Origin: Gari tellinella
Taxonomy: Eukaryota; Mollusca; Bivalvia; Cardiida; Psammobiidae
DNA length: 64,000 nucleotides
Direction of reading: 5' to 3'
Assembly: GCA_922989275.2 (NCBI GenBank)
Contig: OV277856.1
Span: 89,485,038-89,549,037, forward strand
In this document: in pieces, positions 10,157-22,136 of the stretch
How positions within the stretch are numbered: position 1 is the first letter of the stretch
Layout: each line of letters begins with the position of its first letter
Position numbers and translations under genes: made by a program
The notes under the pieces: model-generated
Database searches by the model: none
The model's input: the letters and a program-made list of their open reading frames with translations, nothing else
What the model was told of the DNA's origin: nothing

Positions 10157-12673
10157 CATGAATGTGAAAATGTCTGTGTATGTATAATACACTAATCATG
10201 TATTCATTATTCAGATAAAAATTGGTATGATAAGAATTTAAATTTCTAATAGCCTGACTAATTATAACAAGTTTCACTGATATTGTTAAGTCCTTTCTAG
10301 GCTGGGAACCAGTGTGTGTATACTCGTACATTGCAAACAGTACCCTGATCAGACTGATCCATTTGGAGCCCTCTGATCAGGTTCTGCACTTTTTGAAATA
10401 CTTAATTTCCTGAAACATTTTCTCAAATTATCCCATAAAACCAGTATAAACTGGAAAGTTTTCAACAAAGAAATAGCGAATTTGAACAATTAAAGACATA
10501 CGCTTGCAAATGAAAAATGTTGAAAAATAAACTTCTTAAATACCTTGATTACTATATATTTTCTGGTCTGCAATGCATTTATAACCACAAAAATGAATTT
10601 TGAAAAGTTCTTGTATGTAAATTATGTGAAATATAGTCTTTTCCGTACAGGCACTGTTTCAAGATTTGAAAAAACTGTCCAGAGTGGCATTTCTTGTAGA
10701 AAACATGTTTTTGTTTTTATCAGCAGCACTGTAAATCCTTGAAGTAACTAAAACATTATTAAATGCTGTTGTACTAAATAACACACATATATTAACCAAA
10801 TTAAGCAAATATTGGATGAATATTTCTCATTTTTAGGTCAACAGAGACCTAATTTGGATAGTGGGGGAGGTAATTTTTCTGCATAAAATCTAGGGGGTAG
10901 GGTTAGAATTTTGATCGTATTCCATAAATAAGCATGATGACACCTAGGTTTCTTTACATTTTCTGATGGGTATTGGAGTAATCATCGTTTCTGCCAAGTA
11001 AAAACAAATTATTATGGGTGATTATAAAAATTTAGTAATTTTTTTGAACATTTTTATTTCGAAAATGGAAAAAATTTGTATAAAAGAGAGTGTCAGTGTA
11101 AATTTTGTTTCCTAGTTATTCTTTAAATTGTTACATTTTACCAGTAGAATCACTTTGATATACTTTATTTATATCAATTTGATGAAATAACACTTGACTC
11201 AACATAATATATCACCAAATTAGCAAAGAGAGAAACTTAAAGATAATCAGCTGCAGTTTTAAAATTTATTTCTCAGCGGTGTTCAAAAATGATCAAGGGT
11301 CATATTTGTAAAAGCCTATATTTGAAAATTAAGCACAGCAACCCAATACTTTCTTTTTATTTTCTTTCTTAAAATGGTTGAGTGTATATGTTCACAAAGT
11401 ATGAAGACATTTTTATGGAAATTTCATTTGCACATGTATGTCTTTAAGTCAGCATATAAATTTGTGTTTAGCCATAATGCTTAAGACAAGGTAGAGTATC
11501 TAAAATATGAAATCTAATGTCTGTACCAAATGTTGTGACTACTTAAATATTAAGATTTGTCTCATTGGGTGTTTTTAATGATGAAGCACACTATAGGCTA
11601 TGGTATAGACTATAAGAAAAATTGATTTGAACATCTTACTTTATTACCTTTAACCTGGGACCCTGTTGAATAATACACTTTTATATTCAAATTGTTCACT
11701 AAAATTTGCATGAATTTCTGCTCAAAGGAAAGCTAGATGTAGATGTGCAAAATTTAATGTCAAGCTGACTTTCCTTAGACTGTGGATATAATATAAACAG
11801 TCAAACTCTGATAACTCCTAACGCAGTAGACTGGTTCTTGTTTTGGTAACTAAAATGATCCACAAGGGAACCAAATAACCCACAGAAGTTATTTAATGTG
11901 GAAAGAGTTAAGTCAAACATGTGTTCTGTGACCAATAACTCTTTGAACACAAATTTTCACTTGTATTTACAGCTAGCTAGCTAGTGTAACAATTGTCAGA
12001 TACAGCTCTATGATCAGATATTTCTGAAACTTATTTTCAAAACAGTTGTCAGGTGTCAAACCGTTACGGTTCGTATATTATATAACATGCTTAGTCAGCA
12101 TCTCATCTTAATCAAAACTGTTCACAAAGAAAACAACTTTCACTTATAGCATGCAATTTTAGTTATACAATACATGTCTTTAGACAGGTAGCAACTAAAT
12201 GTAGGATACAGGTAATGCCATAGAGTGGAGCTTTCATCATGACTTTTATCCTGCACTCTAGTTGATACCTGCAGTTATAGATTTCAGTGCTTCTACACTG
12301 AATAGTCACAGAAAGTTGTACTGTTACATTTTCCATAACACCTCTCATTTTCAAAAGAGAGAGAGAGTTTAGACAAAGAATATTTCTGATGGAACAATTT
12401 TCTGGATATTTAATAGTCCCTGGAGTATTAATACGCCAATAATTCATTATTCTTTCATGCTTGTTGGAAATATTTTGTTGTTATTAAATGATGAGCTTTA
12501 AAAACCAAGAATATTTGTCTCATATAATGTAGGTGAAATTAGACATCTTCTTTAAGAGTGCATGATCTGGGTTTACTGCAGCCAATCTTGTATTTAGTGG
12601 TCACACATAGTAACAACTCTTTGCATGATGGGTAATTTTTCGTCTGCATCAATTGTCGTCTGCTACTGTTCTA
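10157..12673. other. Long stretch without a recognised gene
   Basis: AT-rich and mostly single-copy in appearance. Positions 10333-10396 hold a decayed D-type hairpin (caaacagtaccctgatcag ... ctctgatcaggttctgcac). No splice-bounded ORF is convincing. Positions 12600-12673 end with 'attgtcgtctgctactg', typical of the outer part of core 2 elements. Confidence 0.45.
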
Positions 12674-12912
12674 ACAAGTGGGCCTGATGGCCCTGATATC
12701 GCTCACCTGTTGTACTGCATGAAGCCTGATAGCTCTTGATCTATTTGTCAGATTTTAACCATAATCGAACTCATCCGAACTCTTATGGCAATATACCATC
12801 TGAACAAGTTTGAGAAAGATTGGATAAATATTGTGGTCTCTAGAGTGTAAACACTAAAATTGTTGACGACGGACGCCAGGCATTCAAGGATTGCAAAAGC
12901 TCACCCTGAGCT
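12674..12912 (+). repeat. Dispersed bivalve-type repeat, copy 2
   Basis: Begins at about agtgggcctgatggccc and ends with gcaaaagctcaccctgagct then aaaaataaa, a simplified version of the hairpin at 258-289. It is inserted in a core 2 element whose hairpin follows at 12962. Helitron-like ancestry is possible but unproven. Confidence 0.6.
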
Positions 12913-12961
12913 AAAAATAAAATTTTCAAAAAAAAAATTCAAAACAGCCTGGCCAGAGTCT

Positions 12962-13026
12962 CAAACAGCTTGGATACTGATGAGATGCCGCGTTACGCGG
13001 CGTCTCATCAGGATCCAAACTGTTTG
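12962..13026. repeat. Core 2 hairpin
   Basis: Arms caaacagcttggatactgat and atcaggatccaaactgtttg; inner arms gagatgccgcg / cgcggcgtctc, loop tta. It is probably the centre of an E-like element disrupted by the preceding repeat. Confidence 0.85.
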
Positions 13027-13149
13027 CAAAGGTTATCACTGTGGCACACATATCCCCCCGATAGCATGGTAATTTTAAGAGTTAAGATTTGTACTGACAA
13101 CTAGATGACTGATAAATGCAGTTAAAATCATGCAGAAAGCTGCATTATT

Positions 13150-13378
13150 TCAATTACCAAATAGATACGCCTTGTTACATCTTTAATCTATTCCTCCATA
13201 AAACCAAATAGTTCCACTTTATACAGTCATGAAAAAGCACCATTAGAAATAGTTAATTCAAATAGGTAACTTAAAGCAGGCTGAAAGTAACTTAGAAGCA
13301 TTTTGCTTTACTTAAGGTCTATGTTAAGCAACCATCTGGTTTTAATACTGAAACAAGCTAATAGGGAGAAAGGGTTAA
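13150..13378 (-). mobile_element. Family A, degraded copy
   Basis: Recognisable left flank (tttaatctattcctccataa) and a right end (tagggagaaaggg then TTAA). The hairpin is broken: cttaaagcaggctgaaagta has no matching right arm. Confidence 0.7.
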
Positions 13379-13700
13379 CCATAGCTAAAATCATTATGTT
13401 TCCACCAAACCCTATGATGTAATTAGTCATTGAAAACATATTGAAAAGACAATTCTAATGAGTATTCACAACACTGGGCTTGGTTGAGACAAAAAGGGAC
13501 AAACTGTTGGAAAATTCTGATGAATTCTCTCTCTTATCTGGAGGACTTGTTAAACCAATCTGATTTGTTGCAACACATTAAAACTAACAATTCAATTGTA
13601 TTAATTTGTTTTTTCTAATCGCTCACTTTGTCAACCAGATTACGAAATTTCCAGAATAACAGCAGCTGGTAACTAAGCAGCTAGGGTCTTATTTTTAAAG
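13379..13700. other. Nothing recognised
   Basis: About 320 bp with no repeat or exon seen. Confidence 0.4.
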
Positions 13701-13942
13701 TTGAACCCTTTACTCCATAGACATGCATTTAACACATTTAATTTATTCTTCCATTGAAGAAAATAGTTCCAGTAATGAATATATATCATACATTTTTTCT
13801 ATATTCTAAGAGATAGTAGCTTAAAGAAGGCTGAAAGTAAAACAGAAAGCACCTAAAGGCAAATTCTACATTACTTTCAACCTGTTTTAAGTAATCACCT
13901 GTTTTCCAAACTAGAAACAGGCTATGGAGTAAATTGGGTTAA
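13701..13942 (-). mobile_element. Family A, diverged copy
   Basis: Left flank ttgaaccctttactccatag, right end ctatggagtaaattggg then TTAA. The arms differ at several positions (aaaacagaaagcacc versus ggcaaattctacatt). A short extra core fragment follows at 13971-14022. Confidence 0.8.
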
Positions 13943-14022
13943 CATTCAGTAAAATGCCTGGATAGTTTCCAGTATAGGCTGAAAGTAATTAACGATGCAT
14001 TCTTCTTTACTTTTAGCCTGCT

Positions 14023-14279
14023 TTAACCCTTTACCAAATAGCCTATTTCTAGTTTTGAACATATATATGTGACCACTTAAAACAGGTTGAAAGTAAAGCA
14101 GAATGTGCCTGAAGGCACATTCTGCTTTACTTTCAGCCTTCTTTAAGCTAATCTGCTAAAATATGGGAAACATTTATTATAAACATAGGTAGTCATGGCT
14201 GATTAAATAAGAACTATTTTCTTCAGTGGAGGAATAAGTTAAATGAACTAAAAGGCGCTTCTATGGGGGAAAGGGATAA
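14023..14279 (+). mobile_element. Family A MITE
   Basis: Left TTAA then ccctttaccaaatagcc; right end tatgggggaaagggataa with a mutated TTAA. Hairpin tip gtgcctgaaggcac. Confidence 0.88.
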
Positions 14280-14922
14280 ACTAGTTTCATTACACATAAT
14301 TTGTAAGCTGATAACATATGTTGCCTAGGTTAGAAATCTATGTAATAATGTCTTCTGTTTTTAATATTTAGATAATCAAATGAACTCCATAATTATGATA
14401 AAAGAGTCCAGACTGAAAAAGTTGTTAAAAACACATTTGACCCTTTAATGCAGGGACTTAAACCATATTCAGGCTCAAAATGCTATATCTGCTGAATTTT
14501 AAAATTTGACCCATTTCTTTTTCCATAATTACAGAAATACATTTAGAGTGATAAAAAGATTGAATATTGATTATGCCTCATAAAATGTGGGACCTGATCT
14601 GGATACAATCTGTTTACATATTAAGTACTTAGTACAACTTTTCGCCCAATCTAATGATTAATGCAAGTTCCAGCCAATTTGTATTAGTTAATTTTCACTG
14701 GGTATCAAAGAGAGAAAGAGGGGGTAATATGCCAGACAGCTGCAAAGTAGGACAAAAATCTCTTCAAATCTTCTGAAGAATAGCAGATTCCTTTAATTGA
14801 ATATAACTCCACTGCTTTGAATAAAATTATCAATAGCTTCGACAGCAATTTCTTGGGATTTTTCACAGACTTCATAACAAAACAATCCTTTGTACAAGAA
14901 TCATTCAGACAGATTAGCATTG
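14280..14922. other. No gene recognised
   Basis: AT-rich and unclassified. Overlapping short ORFs on both strands near 14705-15080 run into the A element and are not credible. Confidence 0.4.
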
Positions 14923-15173
14923 TTAACCCATTACCCCGTAATATGATTCTGGTTTTGAAGACAGGTGACCACTTAAAGCAGGTTGAAAGTAAAGCAGAAT
15001 GTGCCTCAAGGCACATTCTGCATTATTTTCAGCCTGGTTTAAGTTACAACCTGCAAGGATATAGAAAATATTGTTTATGATATATAGTCATGACTGTGTA
15101 AAGTTGAAATATTTTCTTCTATGAAGGAATTGATTAAATGGGTAAAATGCCTATCTATGTAGTAATGGGTTAA
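14923..15173 (+). mobile_element. Family A MITE, first of an abutting pair
   Basis: TTAA-flanked; hairpin tip gtgcctcaaggcac with a slightly decayed right arm (ctgcattattttcagcctgg). Its right TTAA (15170-15173) is also the left TTAA of the next copy. Confidence 0.9.
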
Positions 15174-15430
15174 CCCATTACTAGATAGCCTGTTTCTAGT
15201 TTTGGAAATAGGTGACTACTTAAAGCAGGTTGAAAGTAAAGCAGAATGCGCCAAATGGCGCATTCTGCTTTACTTTCAGCCTGCTTAAGCTATTACCTGT
15301 TAGAATAAGGAAAGTATTAAATATGACACATTTATATTCATTATGGTATAATTTGGAACTATTTTTCTTCAACGGATGAATAAAATGCATGTGCTAATTT
15401 AAAAGTCGCTTCTGTAAGGGAAAGGGTTAA
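15170..15430 (+). mobile_element. Family A MITE, second of an abutting pair
   Basis: Left end cccattactagatagcctg, right end gtaagggaaaggg with TTAA. The hairpin tip gcgccaaatggcgc differs from the adjacent copy, so this is a second insertion and not a tandem duplication. Confidence 0.9.
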
Positions 15431-17109
15431 CAAAGACATATGATAAATCCTCAACAAAGCCCACCAAACTGTCCAATACATGTACATGTACACTAGGAAA
15501 TGCTACATGTTCAGCATACCATGGTTACTATGAGTGACAGGAGGTAAACAAACTGTGTTTGCTACCTGTCTGCTGTCAGGTGTGTTTTGTTCATCTATCC
15601 CTGCATACATCAGAAATGTGAAACTTATGGCTACAACTCATCTTTAATTATCAATTATCATCACCCCATGAAGGGAACCAGCCTTCCAGAACTGTTCTAA
15701 CAACCTTTAACTTGACTCGTATAACCATGTCATGTTCTACTATATAACCATGTCATGTTCTACTACATGTATATAACCATGCCATAGTCTACTATCAGAT
15801 GGAAACCAATTAATAGTGATCAGAGAGGACACAATGATGATGCATTCATACATATGAAAACAAGGTATTTATCTTCATAGATGACATAGCTGATTGCATG
15901 CTAGACAGTGCAATATATAGCTTTTTGCATTTAGCTGTAAGACAAGTACATAATTTTATGATCCTGCTATATCACAAGTCAAATGAAGGCTCATTGAAAA
16001 CATTTTAAATAGAGCATCAATGGAAGTAAAACAGAAAGCTACTTAAGAAACTTTCTGCATTATGTTCAATCTACTTATGCCATAAGCTGTTAAGACACAG
16101 CCTTCTTGTATTTGATATTAACTGCAGGATAATACTGTATTTATCATTTCATAATACAGGTGTAGTAGTTTTCTTTGAGGCAAAAACAAAAACCCAAGAT
16201 AAGAGAAACAAAAGTTTAGAATACTTTAACAAATGAAGCAATTTCTCGGCATTGTAAAGGTTTCAGGTACAAAACATGAAACCACCCAGGAATCATGTAG
16301 ACTATCAGATACATGTATACATAACCCCCCTCTGCCCTCATGTATATCTAAATACAACCAAACTCAAACAGTCTAAGCAATCACTCAAAATAAGAAATAC
16401 TTAGTTACAAGTCAATAGAACAGGCGGTAGCATAATGCTGGACAACAGTAATGCAGAAAGCTCCTTTAGGAGCTTTCTGCATTACTTTTGTCCTGCATTA
16501 TGTAGTCACCTACTATCAAAGATCACCGTACCTCTTCATTCAATGGTTGCTTAATTTAGAGAAGTTTGACAGTAGTGGCTGAGAGTCTGGGGAATTACTC
16601 CAAGTAAACAGCAAACAGGTGGGAAAACATTTAAGTGAGGCAATCAGAACCACAGTTAACGCCTATAGAACACTAAATAAAATACCTAATATCTTTATTA
16701 AAATCTTAATATAGTCTCAGTTTCTCAGAATCATTATATCTTAATTTGCAGCAATTACACCCCTAGTATTCAACAATTTTGATCCTCAGAATAAATCATG
16801 ACATATCTGCTTCTTGATCTGGGTGCAGACTGGGAGGAAAACTATTTGTTATCTTATGTTTGTACGGTAAGGCCGACCTATATTTTGTAAGCAAGCTTGT
16901 CAGCACTATTTACTATTACACCAATGTTTTCCATCACATCATAGTCTTACAGTGTGCTAAGTAACCACTGATTGAAGATGATATAAGGCAGCTTAATGCA
17001 TAACAAAAATAATGCAAAGAGTTCCTAAAAGAGCACCAATAAGAGTTCATCTATCTTAACTACCACAGTTTTATCCTCTGTTTGATGCTACGTTAATAAA
17101 AGTTTGACT
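15431..17109. other. No gene; two core 1/I-type hairpins
   Basis: A decayed hairpin lies at 16019-16080. A good hairpin lies at about 16430-16505 (agcataatgctggacaacag ... ttttgtcctgcattatg, inner arms gcagaaagctcct / aggagctttctgc). The rest, including repeated 'accatgtcatgttctactat' phrases near 15725-15790, is unclassified. Confidence 0.5.
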
Positions 17110-17655
17110 TTAAAGGGACTCGCAACCGGATGGTGTACTTGTCAAAATAAAATAAAATACTCAAATAAAAGCAAATTTGTGGCATTATTTGGCTTCTGAC
17201 ATTAAAAAAATATGATCAGTCCAAAAAAAGTCTCAAGAATCGTCACCGAATCTTAGATTTTTAGATATTTTCCATCGTTTTTCTATACCGACTAGTAGAC
17301 GGTATAGTTGTTGTTGTTGCTTCTCTACACGGGCTCAGACATAAACACGAGCCGAATTACGAAGTTGTATGCACTTTCGATCGCTACACATTGAAATACG
17401 TGAAATCGATCCGAGATCAAACGGATAGTTCCGTGGTCCATTGGTCTAAGCGGTTTCCCCTATTTTGCCTTCTGTCCGCCAATGCCGGGCCCCGGGTTCG
17501 AATCCCACCAGAGACCAATAATTTTTTTTATTGAAATACATTTTTTTAAACAGAATTTCTTATCCTAAACTAATTCTTTACCATTTATATAAGCGTTTGA
17601 CACATATTTACAAATTACTAATTTTAATGCACCATCTGGTTGCGAGTCGCTTTAA
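17110..17655. mobile_element. TTAA-flanked inverted-repeat element with a tRNA-like module
   Basis: Ends TTAAAGGGACTCGCAACC and GGTTGCGAGTCGCTTTAA, with terminal inverted repeats of about 24 bp (two mismatches), directly flanked by TTAA. The 546-bp interior has no long ORF but includes a tRNA-like sequence at 17435-17517. Its right TTAA is shared with the next A element. A piggyBac-like origin is suggested only by the TTAA. Confidence 0.75.
17435..17517 (+). other. tRNA-like sequence (tRNA pseudogene or SINE head)
   Basis: A-box-like tggtctaagcgg at 17442-17453 and a good B box gggttcgaatccc at 17494-17506. The acceptor arms ggtccat and agagacc pair at 5 of 7 positions. The T stem is poorly paired and no clean anticodon arm is visible, so a functional tRNA is unlikely. 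A run of T follows at about 17522-17530. Confidence 0.55.
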
Positions 17656-17884
17656 CCCATTACCCCATAGCGTATTTCTAGTTTTGAAGACAGGTGACCA
17701 CATAAAGCAGGTTGAAAGTAAAGCAGAATGCCTTACTTTCAGCCTTCTTTAAGCAATTATCTGCTAGAATATAGAAAGTATTTCATATGATTCTTATTTG
17801 TAACAGTATAAATTGGAATTAATTTCTTCAGTAGAGGAGTAAACTGAAAGCGTAAAAAGGTGTATTTATGGGGTAATGGGTTAA
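17652..17884 (+). mobile_element. Family A MITE, short hairpin
   Basis: TTAA-flanked with good ends. Part of the palindrome is deleted, leaving gtaaagcagaatgccttac between the arms. Confidence 0.87.
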
Positions 17885-17900
17885 TTCTCCTCAATCAATA

Positions 17901-18091
17901 TTAATCCTTTCCTCCACATAAGTGCCATAGGATGCTTTTACCTATTTCTTCTCATAAGCCCCGTGGTGCCACTACCATGTTATGATACATGCCCTAAAAT
18001 CAGTATTCTCCTACAAAAAAAGTATTGGGTTTTAGTACAGGTGACAGCCTAAAGCTAGATGAAAGTAAAGCAGAAAAGCTCCTAAAATGAT
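17901..18091. mobile_element. Left half of a family L-like element
   Basis: TTAA then tcctttcctccacataagtg, continuing to a single core 1 arm (gatgaaagtaaagcagaa, aagctcct). The second arm and right end are absent, and the sequence switches to exon-like DNA near 18092. Confidence 0.55.
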
Positions 18092-18258
18092 TTGTGCCAA
18101 CAAATTTAACATTTCAAAAGTTCTCTCTACAGCATGACATGCTGCACTCTCTACAAACTGATCCTTATGGCCTTTCTCTAAGACTTTATTGGCACACCAA
18201 AGTGCATACCTTAAATGTGGGGATAATTTATCAAGCAAGTGTCAAGGATACTGGTAGC
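18092..18258 (-). pseudogene. Exon-like fragment with a frame break, cut by a MITE
   Basis: On the minus strand a strong acceptor (tttatttgcgtttctttag) opens a sequence reading ATSILDTCL in one frame. It then reads SPHLRYALWCANKVLEKG and FVESAACHAVERTFEMLN in another, a one-base slip near 18230. At its 3' side it runs straight into a half MITE with no donor. It may be a decayed exon, a pseudogene or an assembly error. The protein is not recognised. Confidence 0.35.
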
Positions 18259-18605
18259 CTAAAGAAACGCAAATAAAGCTGAACAAAAAATCTTTTTTAT
18301 GGAAATTGGCACAGAACAATGGCATACAAAATGTACCTGGTAATAAAATTTACTGTATGAAAGCATGATATTAATATGATAGCAAAAAATACTAACACAA
18401 AACAAATTGTTGCAGTCATTGAATTCTGAAAATATAGTGAGTCATGATCATGACAAAAATTGGGTACACAATAAGAAAGCCTGAACCACGGAGTTCATTT
18501 GTATTAATATTGGCATTTTTCTCAGCTTGAGCAAGAATTATTCCCTGAAGCATTCAAGTCAATGTATTGAAAAAATGATAAAACCATCATCAATGATGAG
18601 CTCAC

Positions 18606-18705
18606 ACAGCGGCACTACTGGTACAAAGTCATCAATTTCACCACTTTCAGCCTCTTGTCTAATGAAGGCACCCTTCCAATATTTTTGTCTTGCTATAATC
18701 TTGGG
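18606..18705 (-). CDS. Candidate host exon, 100 bp
   Basis: The acceptor tttttcatgccattag precedes an open frame starting PKIIARQKYWKGAFIRQ and continuing ESGEIDDFVPVVPL. A good donor (gtgagctcatc) closes it at 18606. A weaker donor at 18583-18584 (gttttatc) would add CELIIDD. Other frames contain stops. A degraded D element begins about 30 bp upstream of the acceptor. I do not recognise the protein. Same strand as the candidates at 9775 and 42829. Confidence 0.5.
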
Positions 18706-18734
18706 CTAATGGCATGAAAAACGATAACAATCAA

Positions 18735-18967
18735 ACACCATTCCAGTTTCCAATTATGCCTAGTCGATGGATTTTTGACTATTTAGGGTTGTTTTCAACA
18801 ATAACAATACATTTGCAAAACGACAAAACAGTGCAGACCCTGATCAGAGGGCTCTTTTAAGAGCCCTCTGATCAGGGTCTGCACTGTTTGAAAAGACAAG
18901 TGCACTCTTCCCAGGTACACTGTTTGTAAATGATGAGTATACTTGTTGCTAGGATTCAATGGGTTAA
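18735..18967 (+). mobile_element. Family D, diverged copy
   Basis: Matches D from ccattccagtttccaatta to the right TTAA. The hairpin is well kept: cagtgcagaccctgatcag / ctgatcagggtctgcactg with tip ggctcttttaagagcc. The left TTAA is lost. Confidence 0.82.
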
Positions 18968-20806
18968 TTCAGCCTTTACAGAACTTAAATAGGACAGACC
19001 ATATAAAGGCCTTTTAGTTTGATCCCTTGCTGCTTTTCCAATAATCTGATAATCAGGTCTGTACACATGACAATGACACTGAGTCCCCAACCAGCAGCTG
19101 CAGCAACTTGGCTCTGCAATGACCTTTAAATAACCCTCAATACAGCTGTCAGCTTAAACAAGAAATATCTTTAAAAAAGATATTCGGCGGAATGGGTGGT
19201 GAAGGTAATGATGTATATGGAATTGATTTTATCCAAGTTGCAATAAATAGGATGGTAAATCAGGATATTAAGCTTAATATTTATCTAATATGACATGCGC
19301 AGTAATCTACGACCACATACATATAATCAAAGACTGAAGGTCTTTGGAGTCGCCAAGAATGAGTTTTTGCAATCATTAAACTACTGGATCTGAGGTTAAT
19401 CATTAGTTTGTTAAGGCAGTTGGTCTCTCAAAGACTGAAGGTGAAAGTACAGCAGAGAGCATTTACACACGTTTATGCTTTTGATCGGGCTACATTTTGC
19501 TGCAAGTTGTCAGCTGTTTTTATTCCTTCAATAAGTACTTTGTCAGAGGTGGTTGTAGAGAGATTTACTTGAAAATTATTGACAGAAGGTACAGTTTGCA
19601 CATGGATCTACTGCTTGGTTCACAAGGGGGGGGGGGGGGGGGGGGGGTTCAAATTTCCACTTCCATCTTTATAAGCCAATTGAATTGCACTTACTTCTTC
19701 CTAGGATGTGACTGAAAGTGATGAGAATTTTTAAAGACAGATCTAGATCACGGAATTATACTTCCATGTCTAGATCTACGTGTATCATTTTTATTTTGTA
19801 ATTTGTATATACCATAAATTACTAAAATTCGTATGTGTGTGCTCTTTTGTTAGTTGTTTATACTTTAAATATGGTTTGATTGTTTAAATATTCTCAATCA
19901 CCTGATTTTGATTTGAGATTTTTGGAAAGCACCCCCGAAATATGCCGAATATGAATTGTTTGAAACGACCCCTCAAATGAGAAATTCATGTTGCCACATG
20001 TAAATAAAGCAAGTGTCAGCTTCAAGAATTTGTGTATGGAATTCGTCTTGTAGAGTTAGTTCTATGTTCTGATTTATTATAAAAATATCTACAAAGTGTA
20101 GCAATGTACGTTTTAGGTATCTACGTGTTGTTGGGTTTTCGCATTTAACCAAGAGATTGCGATCGCGTTAAAAAAATCACGGTTTGTTTACATTTGAGGT
20201 CACAGAGTTGCGCATGCGCTGGAGGAAAACGGTGTTAACACAAAAAAAACACATCATGCTCGAAATCTTTTCGATATCTAGGTTAAATTCAAACGCCAGT
20301 TTTCTCTTAATCTCACTGAATTGTTACTGCTATTCATTCTTTTTCATATACTTGGTACTAGATTAAAATTATGATCAATTCTATTATGAACAATTTCGTT
20401 CTGATTTGCAGAACGCATCAAATCATTGCCGAACTTGAGACATTAATTATGTCATATCTTAAAATAGAAACAATATGTCATTCAAATAACTACCTAACGG
20501 TCGGGACACGTAAAATTTCTCGGTTATAACTCACTAGCAGTAGCGGAAAGTCGTGTTTACTACTGGTACCGCTACATAGCAAATCAGCCTATAACAGTCT
20601 GTGTCTCTTATTTTACAAATTTGTAAAAGTCAGTAGTCAAGTCTAACCGCAACCCAATCAGACTGTTCGATTTTAAGCACGTGTCCTTAAGCTTTCATTT
20701 CTGGTCATTCACGATTGGTTGGGCCATATAAGGTTTGAGGCTCAATGAGAAATTAGACAGCTCCGCCGAAAAAACATTAAACTTAACATTTCCTCTAGAG
20801 AAATGG
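18968..20806. other. No gene recognised; poly-G tract inside
   Basis: Unclassified. Two distant 'ttcggcgga' / 'tccgccgaa' phrases (about 19183 and 20762) might be ends of an old inverted-repeat element. A CpG-containing stretch lies at 20150-20240. No exon is supported. Confidence 0.4.
19626..19647. repeat. Poly-G tract
   Basis: 22 consecutive G residues; length is likely uncertain. Confidence 0.95.
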
Positions 20807-21042
20807 TTAACCCATTACCCCATAAATACACATTTAAACACCTCTAATTTATCCCTCCACTGAAGAAAATAGTTCCAATTTATACAGTTGTGAATATTTA
20901 AAATTTGAAATAATTTCCATACTCTAGTAGGCTGAAAGTAAAGCAAAATGCGCCTTAAGGCGCATTATGCTTTACTTTCAACCTGCTTTAAGTGGTCACA
21001 TGGTCTTCAAAACTAGAAACAGACTATGGGGTAAAGGGTTAA
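20807..21042 (-). mobile_element. Family A MITE
   Basis: TTAA-flanked, ends cccattaccccataaatac and tatggggtaaaggg. Hairpin tip gcgccttaaggcgc, fully paired. Confidence 0.92.
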
Positions 21043-22071
21043 GAGAAATCAGCTCAATTCCCCGTTGAATTAAAGCCAGTATTGGTATCTTCAACGTATT
21101 ATACAGATACAGATACAGAATGGTTTAAGAATTAAGGGAAAAACCTCTCAAAGTGTATGGTATTTAGGATAGTCCTATCTGGATGGAAGCTGGAATTTAC
21201 CCATAATAGGCTGGAAACCAATATATGTATTTGTTTGTAAACGGTAGACTCTGATCAGAGGGTGCCTGAAGAAGTCTGCACTGTTTGTTTTACTTTCATT
21301 TTTATTAAGTATTTTCTAAAAACAGCCTTTAAAATCAGCATAAGCTGAGCATTTTTCAAAAGTTAAGAGCAGTCTATTTAAAAGCTTTAGCATTGGTTGG
21401 GTTAATAGGGGCAGTGCTGTAGTCTGATGACACTGTGAACGTCAATAAAAATCAATCAATGGAAAATCAGCATCTAAACAAAGTCAGATCTGTGTACATT
21501 GTATGTGTGTTATCTGGACTGTGACTGAATCTGACAGAGGCAAGATTTGCTATCCACTTGGTCCAGTCCAGTAGAGGAATAAATAAGAGGGGTTAAAAGG
21601 CAGATTTATGGAGTGATGGGTTAAACACTCCGTCACTACATTTGTATGACAGCTCAACAGAAGTTAGTCTGTGTCCCGCTAACCTACTAAGAAGCATGGG
21701 AATATTTTTCTACGTTCAACAATAAAATCAATAGCACTGATTGCTGTTGAGAGCTGATGAGGGTATGCATCAATAAACACCGTGTAACACAAAGACTTTG
21801 CCTGCCTCCCCACCCACCTTAGCCAGTCATAGGGCAGCATGCAGCCACAACCCCGAACAAAAAACAAACTTGACCTATGACCTTTACCTCTCATGCTTAT
21901 TGCATGCAAGCAATCATTTGAATATCAGAAATTGCTTCACTTGTTATTTGATGCTTTCCACATTATCTGATCAGGATTCAAACTAAGTGATAAGACTGTA
22001 GTATAGCTGTCAGCAGGTCTAAGATAACTGAGTACTCTTAGAGTGCTAGTGGTACCTTTGACCTGCATTTA
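21043..22071. other. No gene; small repeat remnants
   Basis: A D-type half hairpin lies at 21238-21289 (tagactctgatcagaggg ... gtctgcactgtttg). The right terminus of an A element lies at 21570-21624 (tagaggaataaataagag ... gagtgatgggTTAA). The minus ORF at 21679-21909 has no clear splice borders. Confidence 0.45.
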
Positions 22072-22136
22072 CAAACAGACTGGATCCAGATCAGATGCCA
22101 AGTAACTTGGCATCTGATCTGGATCCAAACTGTTTG
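22072..22136. repeat. Core 2 hairpin
   Basis: Near-perfect palindrome: caaacagactggatccagat / atctggatccaaactgtttg, inner arms cagatgccaagt / acttggcatctg. Followed by decayed C/E-like flank (agcagacgataatta at about 22214). Confidence 0.88.

Noticed and set aside
17435..17517. Functional tRNA gene
   Set aside because: Only 5 of 7 acceptor pairs, a poorly paired T stem and no clear anticodon arm; kept only as tRNA-like.
19150..20790. Large inverted-repeat element suggested by ttcggcgga and tccgccgaa
   Set aside because: The matching stretch is only about nine bases with poor extension, which chance can explain over 1.6 kb.
21679..21909. Possible minus-strand exon (YTVFIDAYPHQLSTAI)
   Set aside because: No acceptor/donor pair of reasonable quality frames it, and composition resembles the surroundings.
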